A DNA stretch of 64,000 nt from Phialocephala subalpina (Eukaryota > Ascomycota > Leotiomycetes > Helotiales > Mollisiaceae), in contig FJOG01000006.1 of the NCBI GenBank assembly GCA_900073065.1, positions 1,098,881-1,162,880 on the forward strand, given 5' to 3'. The notes beneath the pieces were generated by a model that saw nothing but the letters and a program-made list of their open reading frames with translations, was not told where the DNA came from and made no database searches. Positions 34,269 to 46,090 of this stretch are shown in pieces. A program made the translations under genes and the position numbers. How positions within the stretch are numbered: the stretch's first letter is position 1; each line of letters begins with the position of its first letter.

Positions 34269-36354
34269 TCACAATTTCTCAATAACACTCGTCGCAATCT
34301 CTCTAGCGATGTTAATAACCTGATCCATACTCCTCTCCTGCAACGCAAACCCCACCGTCGCCACGGCCGCAACGGCCGCCCACCCTACCACCATACCCTT
34401 TACATTCACCGCCCCCGTACTCTTCGCATTCGCAGCTTTCATCGCCCTCTCCTTCTCCCTAGCCCAATGCCTCAACCTCGTTCTCTCACCCATATCACCA
34501 CCTCTCCTCTCCCTCCCATAATAGAAAACTCCACCTCCTTTCGAGATCTGGAATATCCGGAATCCATCTTTATCTGGTAGGTAAGCTACGCCACCGGGAG
34601 AGTTCTCGTCGTCTTCTTCTCCGCCGGGTGTGAATCTTGTGACGACGGGCCAGGATGCGATGCCGACCATCGCGCGGTGTGTGTTGCCTGGGTTGGTTGG
34701 TGCGTGGGTTTTGATTTCTGCGGCTAGAGTTGAGGCAGCCTTCCCTTGGGCAGTGTGTTCCATTCCTTTTTTCTTTAAACGTTTGGCAAGGAGTTCCTGT
34801 GGATTTGACAGCTCTTTGTGATACATGGTGGCTGCTGCGTATTGATCAACGACTGCTTGTTTGGAGGCGGTATAGGATAGCATGCTGAAATTCAAGTGAT
34901 CTTCTGCTGAGTAGACGTCTCCAGGTGAGAGGGGAGTGATATAGAAGATTGTGGGAGAGAGGCGCATGGAGAAGGAGAGGTAGGCGGCATTAGAGATGAG
35001 GCTGTGGAGGGCTTGGTAGAGGTCTACTACTTGTGGTATCTTTGACCCTTGAGGAGGTGCGAGTTGGTAGAGGTAGCTGGTCAAAGGATAGAAGAGGAGC
35101 GAGACGCGAGCGGTAAGTTGGGCGACCTCGTGGTAAAAGAGCTCTGTTACTGGAGCGCGGCCGATAATTGTGCGTACTGTTTCTGAGCGAAGTGCTTGTC
35201 TGGAGAAACCTGTTTGTGTTAGTGACAGCTGAAGGGAGCGAAAGGAGAGAGTTACCTTCTCGTGCGAACAGTGCGCGATCAAGTCCATGCATCAGTTCTT
35301 GTTGTTGTTGGTTCGAACCAAAGAGATCTTCATCAAAGATCTTCTTCTGAATAATCCTCATTAGTATCCCCATAATGAACCACTGTCTCTGCTGGGTATT
35401 TCTCAAGATGTTATCCCAGCCACCCATAATTGGATCTGGCTCCGCGACCTGTTCAGCCCAGCTAGTGAACTCGGTAGAGAAGCCAGCAGCCCATGGTTCA
35501 TAGAATGCTCCTTTGTCCAGATCATGAATTGTATAGAACTGGCACACAAATTTCTCTATTTGCTTAAACAGATTCTTGAACATCCCCATAAACCATTCGT
35601 CTGACTGGTCTTCGAGAGGATGCGGATCGTAGTTGATGCGAATAGGTTGAGGATTGAGCGTTGGTAAGTCGGTCGGCGCTTGTGTTTGCATGATGGTGTT
35701 CAGTCTTTGCATTTTTTGAGGTTGCTTGACAAGTCGATGTGTCAAGGCCTGTACGTCGTGCTCCGGGTTTTGGTAATCTTTGAACTTTCGTTTGTTGTTT
35801 GGCGGATCTGGCGTGGGACTTGGGGAATCATGTCCATCTCCACTGCCGTATCCATCTCCTCCATCTTCATTGTCATCAGTCTCTGGTTCAGGTTCTTGAA
35901 TGACCTCTCTATCTTCGGGGGTGACAATTGAGCGCTTCGATACCTTCGCGGCTTTGACCCTCAGTGCCTTGTTCTGGGCTGAGATACATTTCTTCTCTTC
36001 CTCGTTCGTAGCAAGGCTCTCTAGAACTGCGGCGATATTCTCCTGCAAAAGTGCTGGATGTTCGTCCGTCCATTGTTCAGAATCTATGGATATCCCACTC
36101 AGCGTGTTGACAGCACGTTTTGCATGCTCCGCAGGATCATCTTCCCTCCTCTTCTGTTCGGCCCAAATCACCTTCGGCATCTTCGATGGCGAGTTCCGTG
36201 GATTCGGTGTGCTTTTCATGGCCGACTTCTTCTTCTTGGAGCTTTCTTTTCGGATTCCCTTATTCTTAGCCTTCGAGCCGGTAAGACCTTGCCAAAACTT
36301 TTGTCCAAGTCCCCAATTCTCTTTTGGAACTTCTGTAGAAGATTGTCCAGACAT
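34269..36354 (-). CDS. Unknown protein with basic/acidic N-terminus and C-terminal membrane anchor
   Basis: Exons 36354-35256 and 35209-34269 give 679 aa from MSGQSSTEVP; an in-frame ATG at 36474 would add 40 residues. A Lys-rich patch (RKESSKKKKSAMKS) could be a nuclear-localisation signal. It is followed by a predicted coil (ENIAAVLESLATNEEEKKC), an acidic Asp/Gly-rich linker and NNKRKFKDY. The central half is globular, with aromatic motifs (DEWFMGMFKNLFKQIEKFVCQFY, split here by context; PIMGGWDNILRN; QQRQWFIMGILMRIIQKKIF). The second exon continues the fold (TARVSLLFYPLTSYLYQLAPP). A hydrophobic segment lies near the end (GMVVGWAAVAAVATVGFAL), followed by an amphipathic tail. No family recognised. 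Confidence 0.8.
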
Positions 36355-36815
36355 GACGATTTGATACAGCGAATGATGCGCGAGCGGTTGAAGCGAGAAC
36401 ACTTGTGTCGCATCGCATGGAAATAGATGATATGGGGTGTCAACAAGGAGGGGTTGGGGGGCTAGTGACTGCATTCCTCAGCCACCTAGAGGAATGAAAA
36501 CAACGATATTTCTGAGACATGACTAGCTGAAAGCACTTGCAAGCAGTGAGTTGTGAAGACTCGGTTCCAAAAGGGGGCTGAGACAACCACAAACACGCGA
36601 CGGTGATCGAGCTGCGTTCTTCATATGCTGGAAACCATCGGATTCTTGCTAGATTCGTAAAGACATGCTTATTGTATCTCCTATAATTTCGCCTTTTCGC
36701 TCCTACTACCAATCAGCACCCAATCTCGAACTCGTTTGCCCACCCTGATCACTCGCAGCCTCTCCCCTTCAGACATTCAGACTGTACTTCAAACAAATAG
36801 AGAAATACAACTTCC
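36355..36815. other. Intergenic, 461 bp
   Basis: Promoter side of the 679-aa protein gene and 3' side of the RidA gene. Nothing else seen. Confidence 0.5.
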
Positions 36816-37424
36816 TTACTGATGAGCAGTCAACTCAATCTCAACATCAGTGCCGAGAGGCAACTGGTGAACAGCAACACAAGTTCTGCACGGCTTGGGC
36901 TCCTTGTGGAAAACCGTATCGTAGACCTTGTTCACTACAAGAAGTTAGTAAGTGGGTTTAAAGGATGCTGAGGAGCCGAAGAGTCGAGGAGCTAAACTCT
37001 TCGCGAGCTCGACTCCCTACGGAATGGTAAAATCAGGGCGGGATTTATACATACTGGCTGCAAAGTCCTCCATGTTGGTGAGGAAGACGTTGACTTTAAC
37101 GGCGTTGTCGATTGATGAGCCAGCCGCTTCAAGGACGGCGGCGAGGTTCTTAAGTGATTGTTCCTTAGAAGTGTTGTGAGTTTGAGTCATGAAATATGTG
37201 GATATCATGAGTGACGGGATGACGACAGATAAAAATGAATAGAAAGACGAGAAAAAGATACGTACAGCACGATCAGCAACACCTCCTTCAACGAGCTTCA
37301 TAGTTGTGGGATCCATTCCGATTGAACCAGAACAGTAGACCATACCACCGCACTTGATAGCCTGAGAGAAGAACGGCATCGGCGGAGGCGCCTTGTCGGT
37401 CTTGACTGCTTCCTTCATAACCAT
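36816..37424 (-). CDS. RidA/YjgF/Hmf1-Mmf1 family enamine/imine deaminase
   Basis: Small trimeric enzyme that hydrolyses reactive 2-aminoacrylate-type enamines made by PLP enzymes. Exons 37424-37266, 37163-37055, 36934-36816 give 128 aa, the standard family length. Motifs: PPPMPFFSQAIKCGGMVYCSGSIG, EQSLKNLAAVLEAAGSS, VKVNVFLTNMEDFAAMN and the C-terminal signature PCRTCVAVHQLPLGTDVEIEL, with the conserved Arg. The second intron splits the Met codon in FAAMN. There is no mitochondrial presequence, so a cytosolic Hmf1-like form is more likely than Mmf1. The first intron is longer than usual for this window (102 nt). Confidence 0.95.
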
Positions 37425-38013
37425 TTTGGCGGTTGTTTTTGGTATAAAAATTTTGTTCGAGAGAGTGTGAGGTCGAGGTTGGAGTTTGATGTCGTATGTT
37501 TTAGGTCGTGAGTGAAGTGAAATTTATATGCCAGGTGAGGGCGAAAGTGGGAAAGTGGGATGAGTGGGTGGGGTTGTTTGATACAAGAAAAACTTTGAGT
37601 TACGTGAAGCATTGGCTTTAAAATTCGATTTTTGCTTTAAATCATCGAGATCAGGAGCTTACACGATCGATTTAATTTCAAATATATGCCATGTCTTTGA
37701 AATTTGTGAAGGGCGTAGTGGTGAGAGTGCTGTACCCCCCACCTTCCCTTTTCGTCGAGTATCCCCGATGCTTCATTTTCTACGTACCGGAAGCAGAAAT
37801 CAAAGGGAAAGAGGTTCTACAATTACAGTTTTTTGCGATTCAGAATTGGTCGTCCATTAATTTCATTCAAAGTGTTGTGCAAGAGGAACCCGAAGTGACT
37901 CGCAATAATTACACATTCACTATTCTACTATTCTTAACATGGTCTCTCAATGGGTCTAAGTCCCAGCATCTGAAATCCAATTCCTTCTCGTCCATGCTCC
38001 TGCCCGACTATCT
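37425..38013. other. Intergenic, 589 bp
   Basis: RidA promoter and 3' end of the hydratase gene. A plus-strand frame (37691-38386) runs into the hydratase gene and is its shadow. Confidence 0.5.
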
Positions 38014-38943
38014 TCACAACTTAGACTTCACATTTTTCACCCTCTCAGGGACCTTTGTATCAACAAGCTCCCACCAAGGCCAAACACTCGGAGCATTCCT
38101 CTCCATCGTCCCCTTGAAATCCGCCTTCCTCTTCTGCAAGAAACTATCGATCCCTTCCTTCTTATCTTCTCCATTAAACAACTCCAACAAAACCCTCGAA
38201 TCCAACAAATGCGTAGCCTCCGCACTGCTAGGACCTCTCCACATCAAGTCTCTCATGAGTTTGGTACTCACGACCGACGTGTTCCCAGCAACCTCCTCCG
38301 CAATCTCCAACGCCCTCCCAAGCACCCTCTCCTGCTCCAAAACCTCACTAAAAAGCTCCCTCAACAACGGATCATCAGCCCTATAAACACCTCCAGTAGT
38401 AATAAAATGCACAGCCCTCGAATATCCAATCAACCTCGGCAAAAAATAACTACTCGCAGCCTCCATCACAATCCCCCTCCTCGCAAACACAAATCCAATC
38501 TTCGCCTTATTGCTCACAACCCTAATACTACACGGTAACGTCATCGTAATGCCTACTCCGACCGCTGAGCCGTTGATTGCGGCTATGACGGGTTTGTTAC
38601 AGCGATGGATGGCGATAGCGACTTGTCCCCCTCCGTCACGGTGCGTTTGTGGTGTATCGGAGCCATAATTGAAGGGAGAGACGGACAAGTCGGCGCCAGC
38701 GCAGAAAGAGCGGGAGCCCGAGCCGGTTAGAACTATGCACTTTACTCGCGGGTCGAGAGAAAGGAGGGGGAAGAGGGTGGAGAGTTCGTGGGCCATGCGG
38801 TCGGTGAAGGCGTTTCGAGCGGCGGGGCGGTTGAGGGTTACGAGGATGATTAGTGTAGGTGTGGGACTTGATTCGGGGACGTGGGAGACGAGAATGTCTT
38901 GGTAAGGGAGACGGGTGTAAGATTCTGGGAGTGAAACTGCCAT
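38014..38943 (-). CDS. Enoyl-CoA hydratase/isomerase family protein with peroxisomal signal
   Basis: Crotonase-fold enzyme, single exon, 309 aa. VTLNRPAARNAFTDRMAHEL opens the fold. The first oxyanion-hole segment is SFCAGADLS, the second AAINGSAVGVGITMTLPCSIR. IGFVFARRGIVMEAASSYFLPRLIG replaces the usual second catalytic Glu region, so isomerase or hydratase cannot be separated by eye. The protein ends in SKL, a perfect PTS1, so it should be imported into peroxisomes and work in fatty-acid or branched-chain acyl-CoA breakdown. The ATG at 38943 has a clean context, and there is no upstream extension. Confidence 0.93.
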   Translation of the reverse strand: MAVSLPESYTRLPYQDILVSHVPESSPTPTLIILVTLNRPAARNAFTDRMAHELSTLFPLLSLDPRVKCIVLTGSGSRSFCAGADLSVSPFNYGSDTPQTHRDGGGQVAIAIHRCNKPVIAAINGSAVGVGITMTLPCSIRVVSNKAKIGFVFARRGIVMEAASSYFLPRLIGYSRAVHFITTGGVYRADDPLLRELFSEVLEQERVLGRALEIAEEVAGNTSVVSTKLMRDLMWRGPSSAEATHLLDSRVLLELFNGEDKKEGIDSFLQKRKADFKGTMERNAPSVWPWWELVDTKVPERVKNVKSKL

Positions 38944-39629
38944 TGTTGTGGTTGATGTCTTCGAGGAATAGCTGTTCGGGAAGCTGAAAGTAAAGATAGA
39001 GAGGTATGAAGACCGGGAGGGAACAGCACGCCGAGACAGCTATGTCAGGATAGAAGCCAAGCTATACTGACTTCGAAGGCAAAAGAAACATCCGCAGAAG
39101 TAGCAGAAGAAGGAGAAGCATACTTACAGATCGCGGGGGTTTTGAGGATGTTGAAGTCGAAATCTGGGGAAGCTGTCGAAGCTAACCGGTAACGCAACCG
39201 AGGCCGAATCTTTGCGGGGTCAATATCCGTGGCTTCGGACACCCCCTGAATTAGGCTGCTGTTGGGAGCTCAGGGACCAGGAGTTTGCGGGGCAGATACT
39301 TGGAAATGGAAGTCATAGTCGAGAGAAATTATATATATGCGACTTTTGAAATTTTGAGATTCATCACTGCTATGCTACTCGCTCAATTGCCGGTAAGATT
39401 GCATTCAATGCCCTCACCCAAACGAAAGAAAATCCATCCATCAACTCCATCTAACTCGTCGAACGCCATCCGGGTATGAGAATCCAGCCAGTCCTGATGC
39501 CACCCTGGCCAGGACATATGATCAAAGAAGGTACCAAAGGGAAAAGTCGTTGTTGTCGTTTCAGTATACAGTTGACATGCAATCCTACAGCCTGTCCATC
39601 CAAATGCTCCATATTGTATTCACAAACCC
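38944..39629. other. Intergenic, 686 bp
   Basis: Hydratase promoter and 3' UTR of the Golgi protein gene. Short frames only; nothing else supported. Confidence 0.5.
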
Positions 39630-40963
39630 CTAGTCGATCGTCATTCGGCTCGATGCTGGGGCGTGGCCATGCTTGAGATCGGGGAGCTCAGTCATGTTGT
39701 CCATCTTCTCTGCCTCTGCATCTCCAATCTTCCTCTTCATGATATGTGGTTTGAGTCCTTTGTCGAAGTTTGCCGTGCACATCGAAGCGATAACGATCGT
39801 GACCACGATCAGAACAATTGTGATGACCGCAAAACTGGTCAAACTCTTCCGTACTGGGAGGTAGTTCTGTTCGTGGCTCTTTTGGTACATTCGGGCCAGC
39901 TTAAAGATGAAGTATGCTAGGCCGCAGAAGAAGAGGAAGATCGTGCCGATCATCCCGAACTTGCTCTCTCTTCGGGTCCAGAATGCTGCCATGAATAGGA
40001 TAAGAACGGTGATCGGAATCGCAGCAATCGTAAGACCCATTTCGGCATCAGCAAGACCAGTCACAATGACCAGGAACTGAACTGTGAACCCGAGGAAGAA
40101 GAAGAAATCGAATTTGAGGAGGGCAATGTAAATCTATGCGTGGTCAGTTAGTCCTAATGGAGACGTCCTCAAGAAACTTACCTGGAACGTCAGGTACCGA
40201 CGCTTCATCCTCAAGTCTGCGCTGATATGCTTGTAGATAGTCCATGCAAACTCATCATAAAGCTTCCACGCAATCACCGACATAGCAATGGTGAAGAATG
40301 CAATGATGCACGGTACGGCAACAAGATATGGTTGGATATCCGGCCATACATCAGTATTGGGTTTGAGCTGCACAGGCCCACCATTGGTCGGCTGGGCCAA
40401 CAGATTGATGACCTTGTGGATTTGATCATACTGGATCGAAGCATATATGAGCATGCCTACATTGTACATGCATAGCCCAATGACCTGAATTGTGTTCTTG
40501 AGTCGGAGAGAATCGTAGACGAGGACCAATTCGTAGATGAAACCGAAAATAAAGAGGGTGAGGTACGTTGGGATGGTCTTCGATTGTGGAGTGGCTCCTA
40601 TGCCGGGTATCAAACTCTCTTGGAATTTTGCGAAGATGTATCTGGGTGACTGTTAGGCGGCGTTCGGGGCTCGTGGTGGATGGATCTTACGCTTCAATGG
40701 CAAGGACAATCATAGCTTGAATTGCCGTCGCAATTACGAACGACCATGTCGCTCGGGTATTTGGTCTGCGGGTGTCAGCCTCCATACCATCAATCCATCA
40801 GCCTTGCAATCAATTACCTGTACATCTTTCTTCTCCGAGGCCCTACGCCTGCGACTGGTGGTATTAATCCTTCGCGATGGTGATATCCCCCTTCTGCGTA
40901 TGTTTGAAATGGATCGGAATCGCCTCGAATCAAAGAAGAACGTGATTCCTGCCTGTAAGACAT
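39630..40963 (-). CDS. UPF0658 family Golgi membrane protein
   Basis: Exons 40963-40818, 40765-40691, 40641-40182, 40133-39630 make 394 aa. The first ATG of the frame gives MSYRQESRSSLIRGD; the frame is open further up only through non-ATG codons. A cytoplasmic head with RRRKMYRPNTRATW precedes about eight membrane segments, including SFVIATAIQAMIVLAIEAY, IPTYLTLFIFGFIYELVLVY, GLCMYNVGMLIYASIQY, FFFFLGFTVQFLVIVTGL, IAAIPITVLILFMAAFW and SFAVITIVLIVVTIVIAS. These fit the fungal UPF0658 Golgi apparatus membrane proteins, whose biochemical role is unknown. Family assignment is from memory of these motifs (FVIATAIQAMIVLAIEAY, YDSLRLKNTIQ). Confidence 0.87.
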
Positions 40964-43062
40964 CCGTTGGTAGAGTTCTGCGCTCCGTTCGGAGCAACGA
41001 TAGGTTCGATGAAAAAGAGAGGAGTAGGTACGTGTTGATAAAGACAACCGCGGGAAGCAATGTAATAGGATAAATGAAGTTTATTTGATGAAAGACCAGG
41101 AAGTGGTCTTGGGGCCGATGACCTTTTGGTTGGGTTTGCAATGAGCGTGGATGCAATTATGAAACCGCCAACGCCTCGCTCGTCGGGTATGTGGCGAAGT
41201 CGTTTGCTTTTCGATGCGGCGCAGCTCGTAGGGCGTCGATAAGGAAACGGAAACTGTAGAGCCGTCGTGGGGATACGGGAGAGATGGAGAGGGAGGTTCG
41301 AGGGAGAGGAGGAGGGCGAGATGGAAGAGAAATGAGGTTCGTGAAGTGTCGACGCCGTCCGATCAATTGATGAGGAGTCTCACCCAAGCCGCTAGGGTTA
41401 GTTTTCACTAGTGTGAAAGTCCAAAATAGAACTAGAAGCCGAATTCTTGGGGAAGGCTGCGATCTTTCAAGCAAAAACAACAAAGAGGTTTGTCGAATCA
41501 AATACGCCTGGGCTGACTAGATGTGTGGATATGATGTTTGTACCAGTGGAGACACAGATGTGAAGAGAGCCTTGATCTAGCAAACATCAATTTCAGGGCC
41601 TATCACGATTCATCGTTCGCGCAGAGCGGGCGAAGCCTCCTGCAGCGGTGAGGCTGAGCACACCCTACGGTGATGACATTCTGGTTGGAAAGGATATCCC
41701 GGCATGACTGCATCGAAGAAACATGAGATCAGTTCAGGACTGTTCGGCTTTCAAGAGTCCTGAAATTCATCTCGAGAGAAAGCAATCAATGTTTTATGGT
41801 CAATTCGCTGCTTCGTGTGTCTCCAAGACGCCAAGGCTTGTGATGTTTCGGTTCAGCTGAGTTTGGGACTTCCGCATTCGCTCAAGTCAAGGATGATCGA
41901 TACGTACAACGAAATAGACCGATCATTGGTTGTTTTAACGGATAGGAGAAAATGTGAAGCTGTATCAAACGTTAAAGCACCCCCTCAGCCGGATCTGCGT
42001 GTCAAGAAATGGTACCGTGGGAGTGGTAGAGCCGCGACAGGGAGCAGCAAGAACATGCGGGAGGATCAAGGCTGGGGGAAGAGAGAGGACTTATATTATG
42101 TGTGGATTTATGGTTTGATCGGTGCATTTCCTAGTCGATATGCTATTTTTTCCGTCAGTCTTTGACATTTTCATAAATCTCCTTCTCGGTGCTCTTCAGG
42201 CTATTCGATGTCCTTCCTGACTCTCGCCTTCTCGTCTAATAGTTTTCGGACATGCTGTTCTTAATGTACGTACGTACTCATTGGGGTTTCTATCGTTGTG
42301 TGTTCTAGCCATCGATGTCCGCCCTCCGCCATACAATTTCGTCTCCATCCATCATCAGATTTCGAAGGTTTTAGCCACCTAGATGATGAGCTCGCTGGCA
42401 GGGACTTTCGATCGTTTAGGTAGGACGATGCCGGCGAGGTCACGGTTGTTTGCCTGAACCGGACCTACGAACGGACGTATGGAGGCTTGCAAGAACAATG
42501 ACAGACCGGGATGCCTCGAAGGAGGGCTGCAAACTCCTAAAGCAGTACTTGGACGAATTGGAACGGTAATAGACACAGCGGAATGACGAAGGGAACCAAG
42601 ATGGCAGATATGGGAGACCAAGTTCGAAGCATCATGTGAGATCAGATACATCCCACTGGAGAGATCGTACTTTGCTACCAGATGTTGGAAAGCAAGATAC
42701 GAAGAAATAAGAAATGGGAATTGTTTTGGACTTACCACTCTCCACTCATGATGAACACCCCCTGAGGTTTTCTACCTGCCATCAGGCTCATAATTTGCTA
42801 ATGTCGACTAGATCCCAGTACACTCCTCGAACGCCCGGACATTTAACCACAAAAACGAGGTGACGCGGCCATAACTGTGGGGAAAATGGTACGGACTTTT
42901 GACAAAATGCCACCGTTACGCTTTGCAAAGCCGATGGGTTGGGGTGGTATTAAATGCCTTGCTCGAAGTTGATTGTCATCCCTCCCTGCGGAGGCAGGTG
43001 GGAGCGATGCGCAGAAATCTTGCCCTCAAGTTCTTGGGCAAGTAGATTTTTCCTCCATGGCT

Positions 43063-43280
43063 GATTGTGAAGGTATCCTCCTACAGGACTGGCGGCGAAT
43101 GAGCTTGACAGATGATTGTAACCAGCTTGATCTTGCCTCTCGCCCACTCGATATGTGCTTGCTGTTTCCTCACGTCCCACGAGAGGGAGTCGATTGTGAA
43201 GTGACCGCAGGAGGTTGGCGGAGAATCGTAGAGGACTCGATATGACCTTTTGCTCACTTAGCATGTGCTTGCTACTTCCC
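43063..43280. repeat. Diverged tandem duplication, period about 129 bp
   Basis: Copy A (43063-43170) and copy B (43192-43280) both begin GATTGTGAAG, continue to a GGxTGGCGGxGAAT block and end with ATGTGCTTGCT plus TTCC. The middle portions have diverged by substitutions and small indels. Confidence 0.5.
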
Positions 43281-43830
43281 AACCCCAACTCCGAATCCCC
43301 AACAATTGGCAGAGGAACTTTGGGCCCGGCCTGGCCATTTCATGTATCCTACTGACAACTTTCAGCAGCGGGAAAGTCCCAGGGGCCTTGGATCTTTCGC
43401 GCCGAAGGACGAGCAGTCCTCTGCAATGTGCAGGAGCCGATCTGACCATCGCGGTTGCGTTACTTGCGGCTGTGTGTGAAGGACTGGATCATCGGTGTCC
43501 GGTGACAGCATGTAGGATTATTGTCGAGTATGTCTGAGTTCGATGGCGAAATGGAGAGATTTGTTGAAAGACTTCGTGGCGTGAATCGGTTCGAGTTCAT
43601 CAATAATTCCTGCTGTCAGCATAATCCAGGGCAGCACTTACCAACACGCTTCACGTTCGTTTCTCGCTGAATTTCTCGGTCTGTCATGGCTTTGCAGCTC
43701 TTGTCATCATACCTGGGAAGATTATCAGCATCGATGACGCGGGGGAGTTGGGTGATCGCGTACAGACATGCAGCATCCTCTCCACGTTGTCACCGCGCTC
43801 TCCAAGCTTATGCCTACGCGGCGCAGTGTT

Positions 43831-44091
43831 AAGACGTATCGAGTTTCCTTCGGGGGGCCTTATCGGAGTGATTTTGCTATCGCTCACGTTTCAACTTCAT
43901 TCAAATTTACTTTCGTACGTGTCACACGGTGGAAACGCCTCGCACCTTCCATGTCTCCCAATTCACAATCGCAAGCTCTTCTTCAAGCCCAAGCAAAAGC
44001 CCAGTTCTCAATGAAAAGATGTGTATCCCGAAGGATGAAGGCAATCAAAAATTCCCCCGATGAGGCCCCCGAAGGAGACTCAATACGTCTT
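43831..44091. repeat. Inverted repeat, arms about 35 bp
   Basis: Left arm 43831-43866 and right arm 44057-44091 are inverted copies with about five differences (shared blocks GACGTAT, CCTTCGGGGG, ATCGG). They are separated by 190 bases. Weaker similarity runs on beyond both arm ends. Read outward, both arms encode PEGxSIRL, so this may be an inverted duplication of a former coding fragment. Confidence 0.6.
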
Positions 44092-44558
44092 GCCGCCGCG
44101 CTGTGCAATGCAGGGCTCGTCGTATGAGCAAGTACATTCTTGATCGTACCGCTCTCAAGAAGGTCTAAGATCGTTAGTATGGTTGATTGTTGAGGGGGGT
44201 TGGTTGGGAACGTACAAGTATGAGGAAGGAAGAAGAAGTGGGAGCGAGGTCGAGATTATATACTGGTCTAGCACGCTAGTGGGAGCTAAAATGAGGGTGC
44301 AAACCATGCAAACACCGCACGTGACCTTTCTCGTTGCTGAGTAGGAGGCTCAGAGTGCTTTACATCGGTGCCATCTATGAAGATTCTCAAGTAAATGTAC
44401 CGCTTTGCTGAGTAGAATTAAAATCTGCTAATACACGAGTTTTTCGTTGACTTCTCGCTTCCTCCGTGCTCGTCATACACGCCAGGCGCGTCAACCAGCC
44501 GAATCTAATCGCGCTTGGATACCAACCCAAAAGCTCCAACATTGTCGCAAACAACAAC

Positions 44559-46026
44559 ATGGAGCTTGATACGGATGATGATGTCTTACGAACCCTTGCA
44601 GAGGGCAAGTCTATGGATTAGTGAGTTATGCGACACCTTGCGATCGCCAGGCTAACAATCACAGTGAGCAATGGCCAGCTCTTCTCCCGAGGCTGCTCTC
44701 CAGACTTGAGAAGGTATGAGCTACCCCACATCATGCAGCATCTCTAACAAGATACAGATAGTAAAAGAAGACTTCCAACCTCCAACGGTCTCAGCTCCAT
44801 CCTCACAACGAATACCATCATCGCCACCCACTCAATCTACGACCGGCGAACTCTCTACCCAGAACTCTTCCCAAGACAAAGAGAACGCTCCTCCGACCAT
44901 ATCCTCTACCCTTCCTCTCGAGATCCAAAACCTCGTTAAATCAATAAAATCGACCCTCACCTCCTACTTCAGCAAATACCCACCCCATACCGTCCAACGC
45001 TTCTCCGAACTCCTGCTCAACCCACGAAAACACTACCGCACACTCGTCGCCTACCTCCACGCCCTCGACCGCGTCGTACACGTCACATCCGGCGCGAATA
45101 TCTTCCCTCTCCCTCCCGCGATCCCAGATCCATCATCCCTCTCTTTACTCTCGAATGGAACATCAGGCAAAGATCCTCAATCGATATCATGGTACAATCC
45201 CGCCAATGCACCGGGGGCTTCTACATTAGGTTCGGATGAAAGTCTAGGCGGGGCTTTGCTCACACCTATTACGTGGCTGAATAGAAATGGCGGTTCACAT
45301 TCGCCAATGGAAGGAGAGGTCAAGACGGAGAGTACGGAGATGATTGAGGGACCTAATGGACCTGGTGGAATCGAGACTGTTTCTGTTTCTGTAAATGGAA
45401 TTTCATCTACGACAGCTTCATCCTCGGATCCAGATCTTGGTGGTTTACGGGCTGAAGGTGGAATCACACAAGGCGAACTACTGAGGCAAGAACAGAGAGC
45501 TGGTGTTGTCCCTGCTGCCCAGCTACACGGCAATAGAGGCGATCCAGATGGACACGGGGAAGATGATGAGATGCCGCACGCAAGGGGACCAGATGAGATA
45601 GGAATGGAAGATATGGGGCCACAAAGCGAAAGCAGTGGTACAACCAGAATTGGACCTGGAATCGCCATGCAAGGAATCGACATCGAAGCTGCCGTAGGAC
45701 GAAAGCTCGACCCCGAGCCTGAGCCAGAAGAAGCCGAAGACGAACAGATGAAGCCTGCCGAAGAAGAAGGCGAGGAAAGCAAAGGCAAAACTCCAGAAGC
45801 GCCAGCGACTCCAAAACGCGAAGCAGAGGATGAATTGGGAGGTGAGCTCAAGAAAGTGAGATCTGAATCTCAGTCTGCCGTCGAGGAGGAACCCAAAGAC
45901 GATAAAGAAGACGAGAAAATGGAGGAAGTATTGGTAGACGCAGACGGCAAGGAAGCTTCCGAACCAAAAGTCGGCGAAAAAGGCGAGAACAAAGGCGCGG
46001 ATGTTGTCGATACTACAACTGTATGA
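44559..46026 (+). CDS. PSY4: Protein phosphatase 4 core regulatory subunit R2 (PPP4R2/Psy4)
   Basis: Regulatory subunit of the PP4 phosphatase, which dephosphorylates gamma-H2A and helps recovery from the DNA-damage checkpoint. Exons 44559-44620, 44665-44713, 44758-46026 make 459 aa. The N-terminal helical domain is conserved: YEQWPALLPRLLSRLEKIVKEDF, then LVKSIKSTLTSYF and the family stretch PPHTVQRFSELLLNPRKHY, followed by FPLPPAIPD. The remaining 280 residues are low-complexity, Gly/Ser then strongly acidic (Glu/Lys repeats), ending DVVDTTTV. Two small 5' exons with canonical introns (44 nt each) support the start MELDTDDDVLRTL. The acidic tail is common in fungal members. Confidence 0.92.
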
Positions 46027-46090
46027 ATTACGTCTCTATTTGATCCGGCGTTCATGTCCATAGAAACCCAATCCAAATCATTTGCCACCA

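Larger units (their letters stand above)
40964..44558. other. Gene-free stretch, 3.6 kb
   Basis: Lies between the divergent UPF0658 and PSY4 genes. Frames of 60-145 codons on both strands lack domains. It holds a tandem duplication (43063-43280) and an inverted repeat (43831-44091). A tight cluster of AT-poor and AT-rich patches suggests old repeat sequence. Confidence 0.5.

Noticed and set aside
37691..38386. 231-codon plus-strand frame
   Set aside because: Overlaps the hydratase/isomerase gene on the other strand; composition is that of a shadow.
45177..45851. 224-codon minus-strand frame rich in Ser/Pro/Gly
   Set aside because: Shadow of the low-complexity tail of PSY4.
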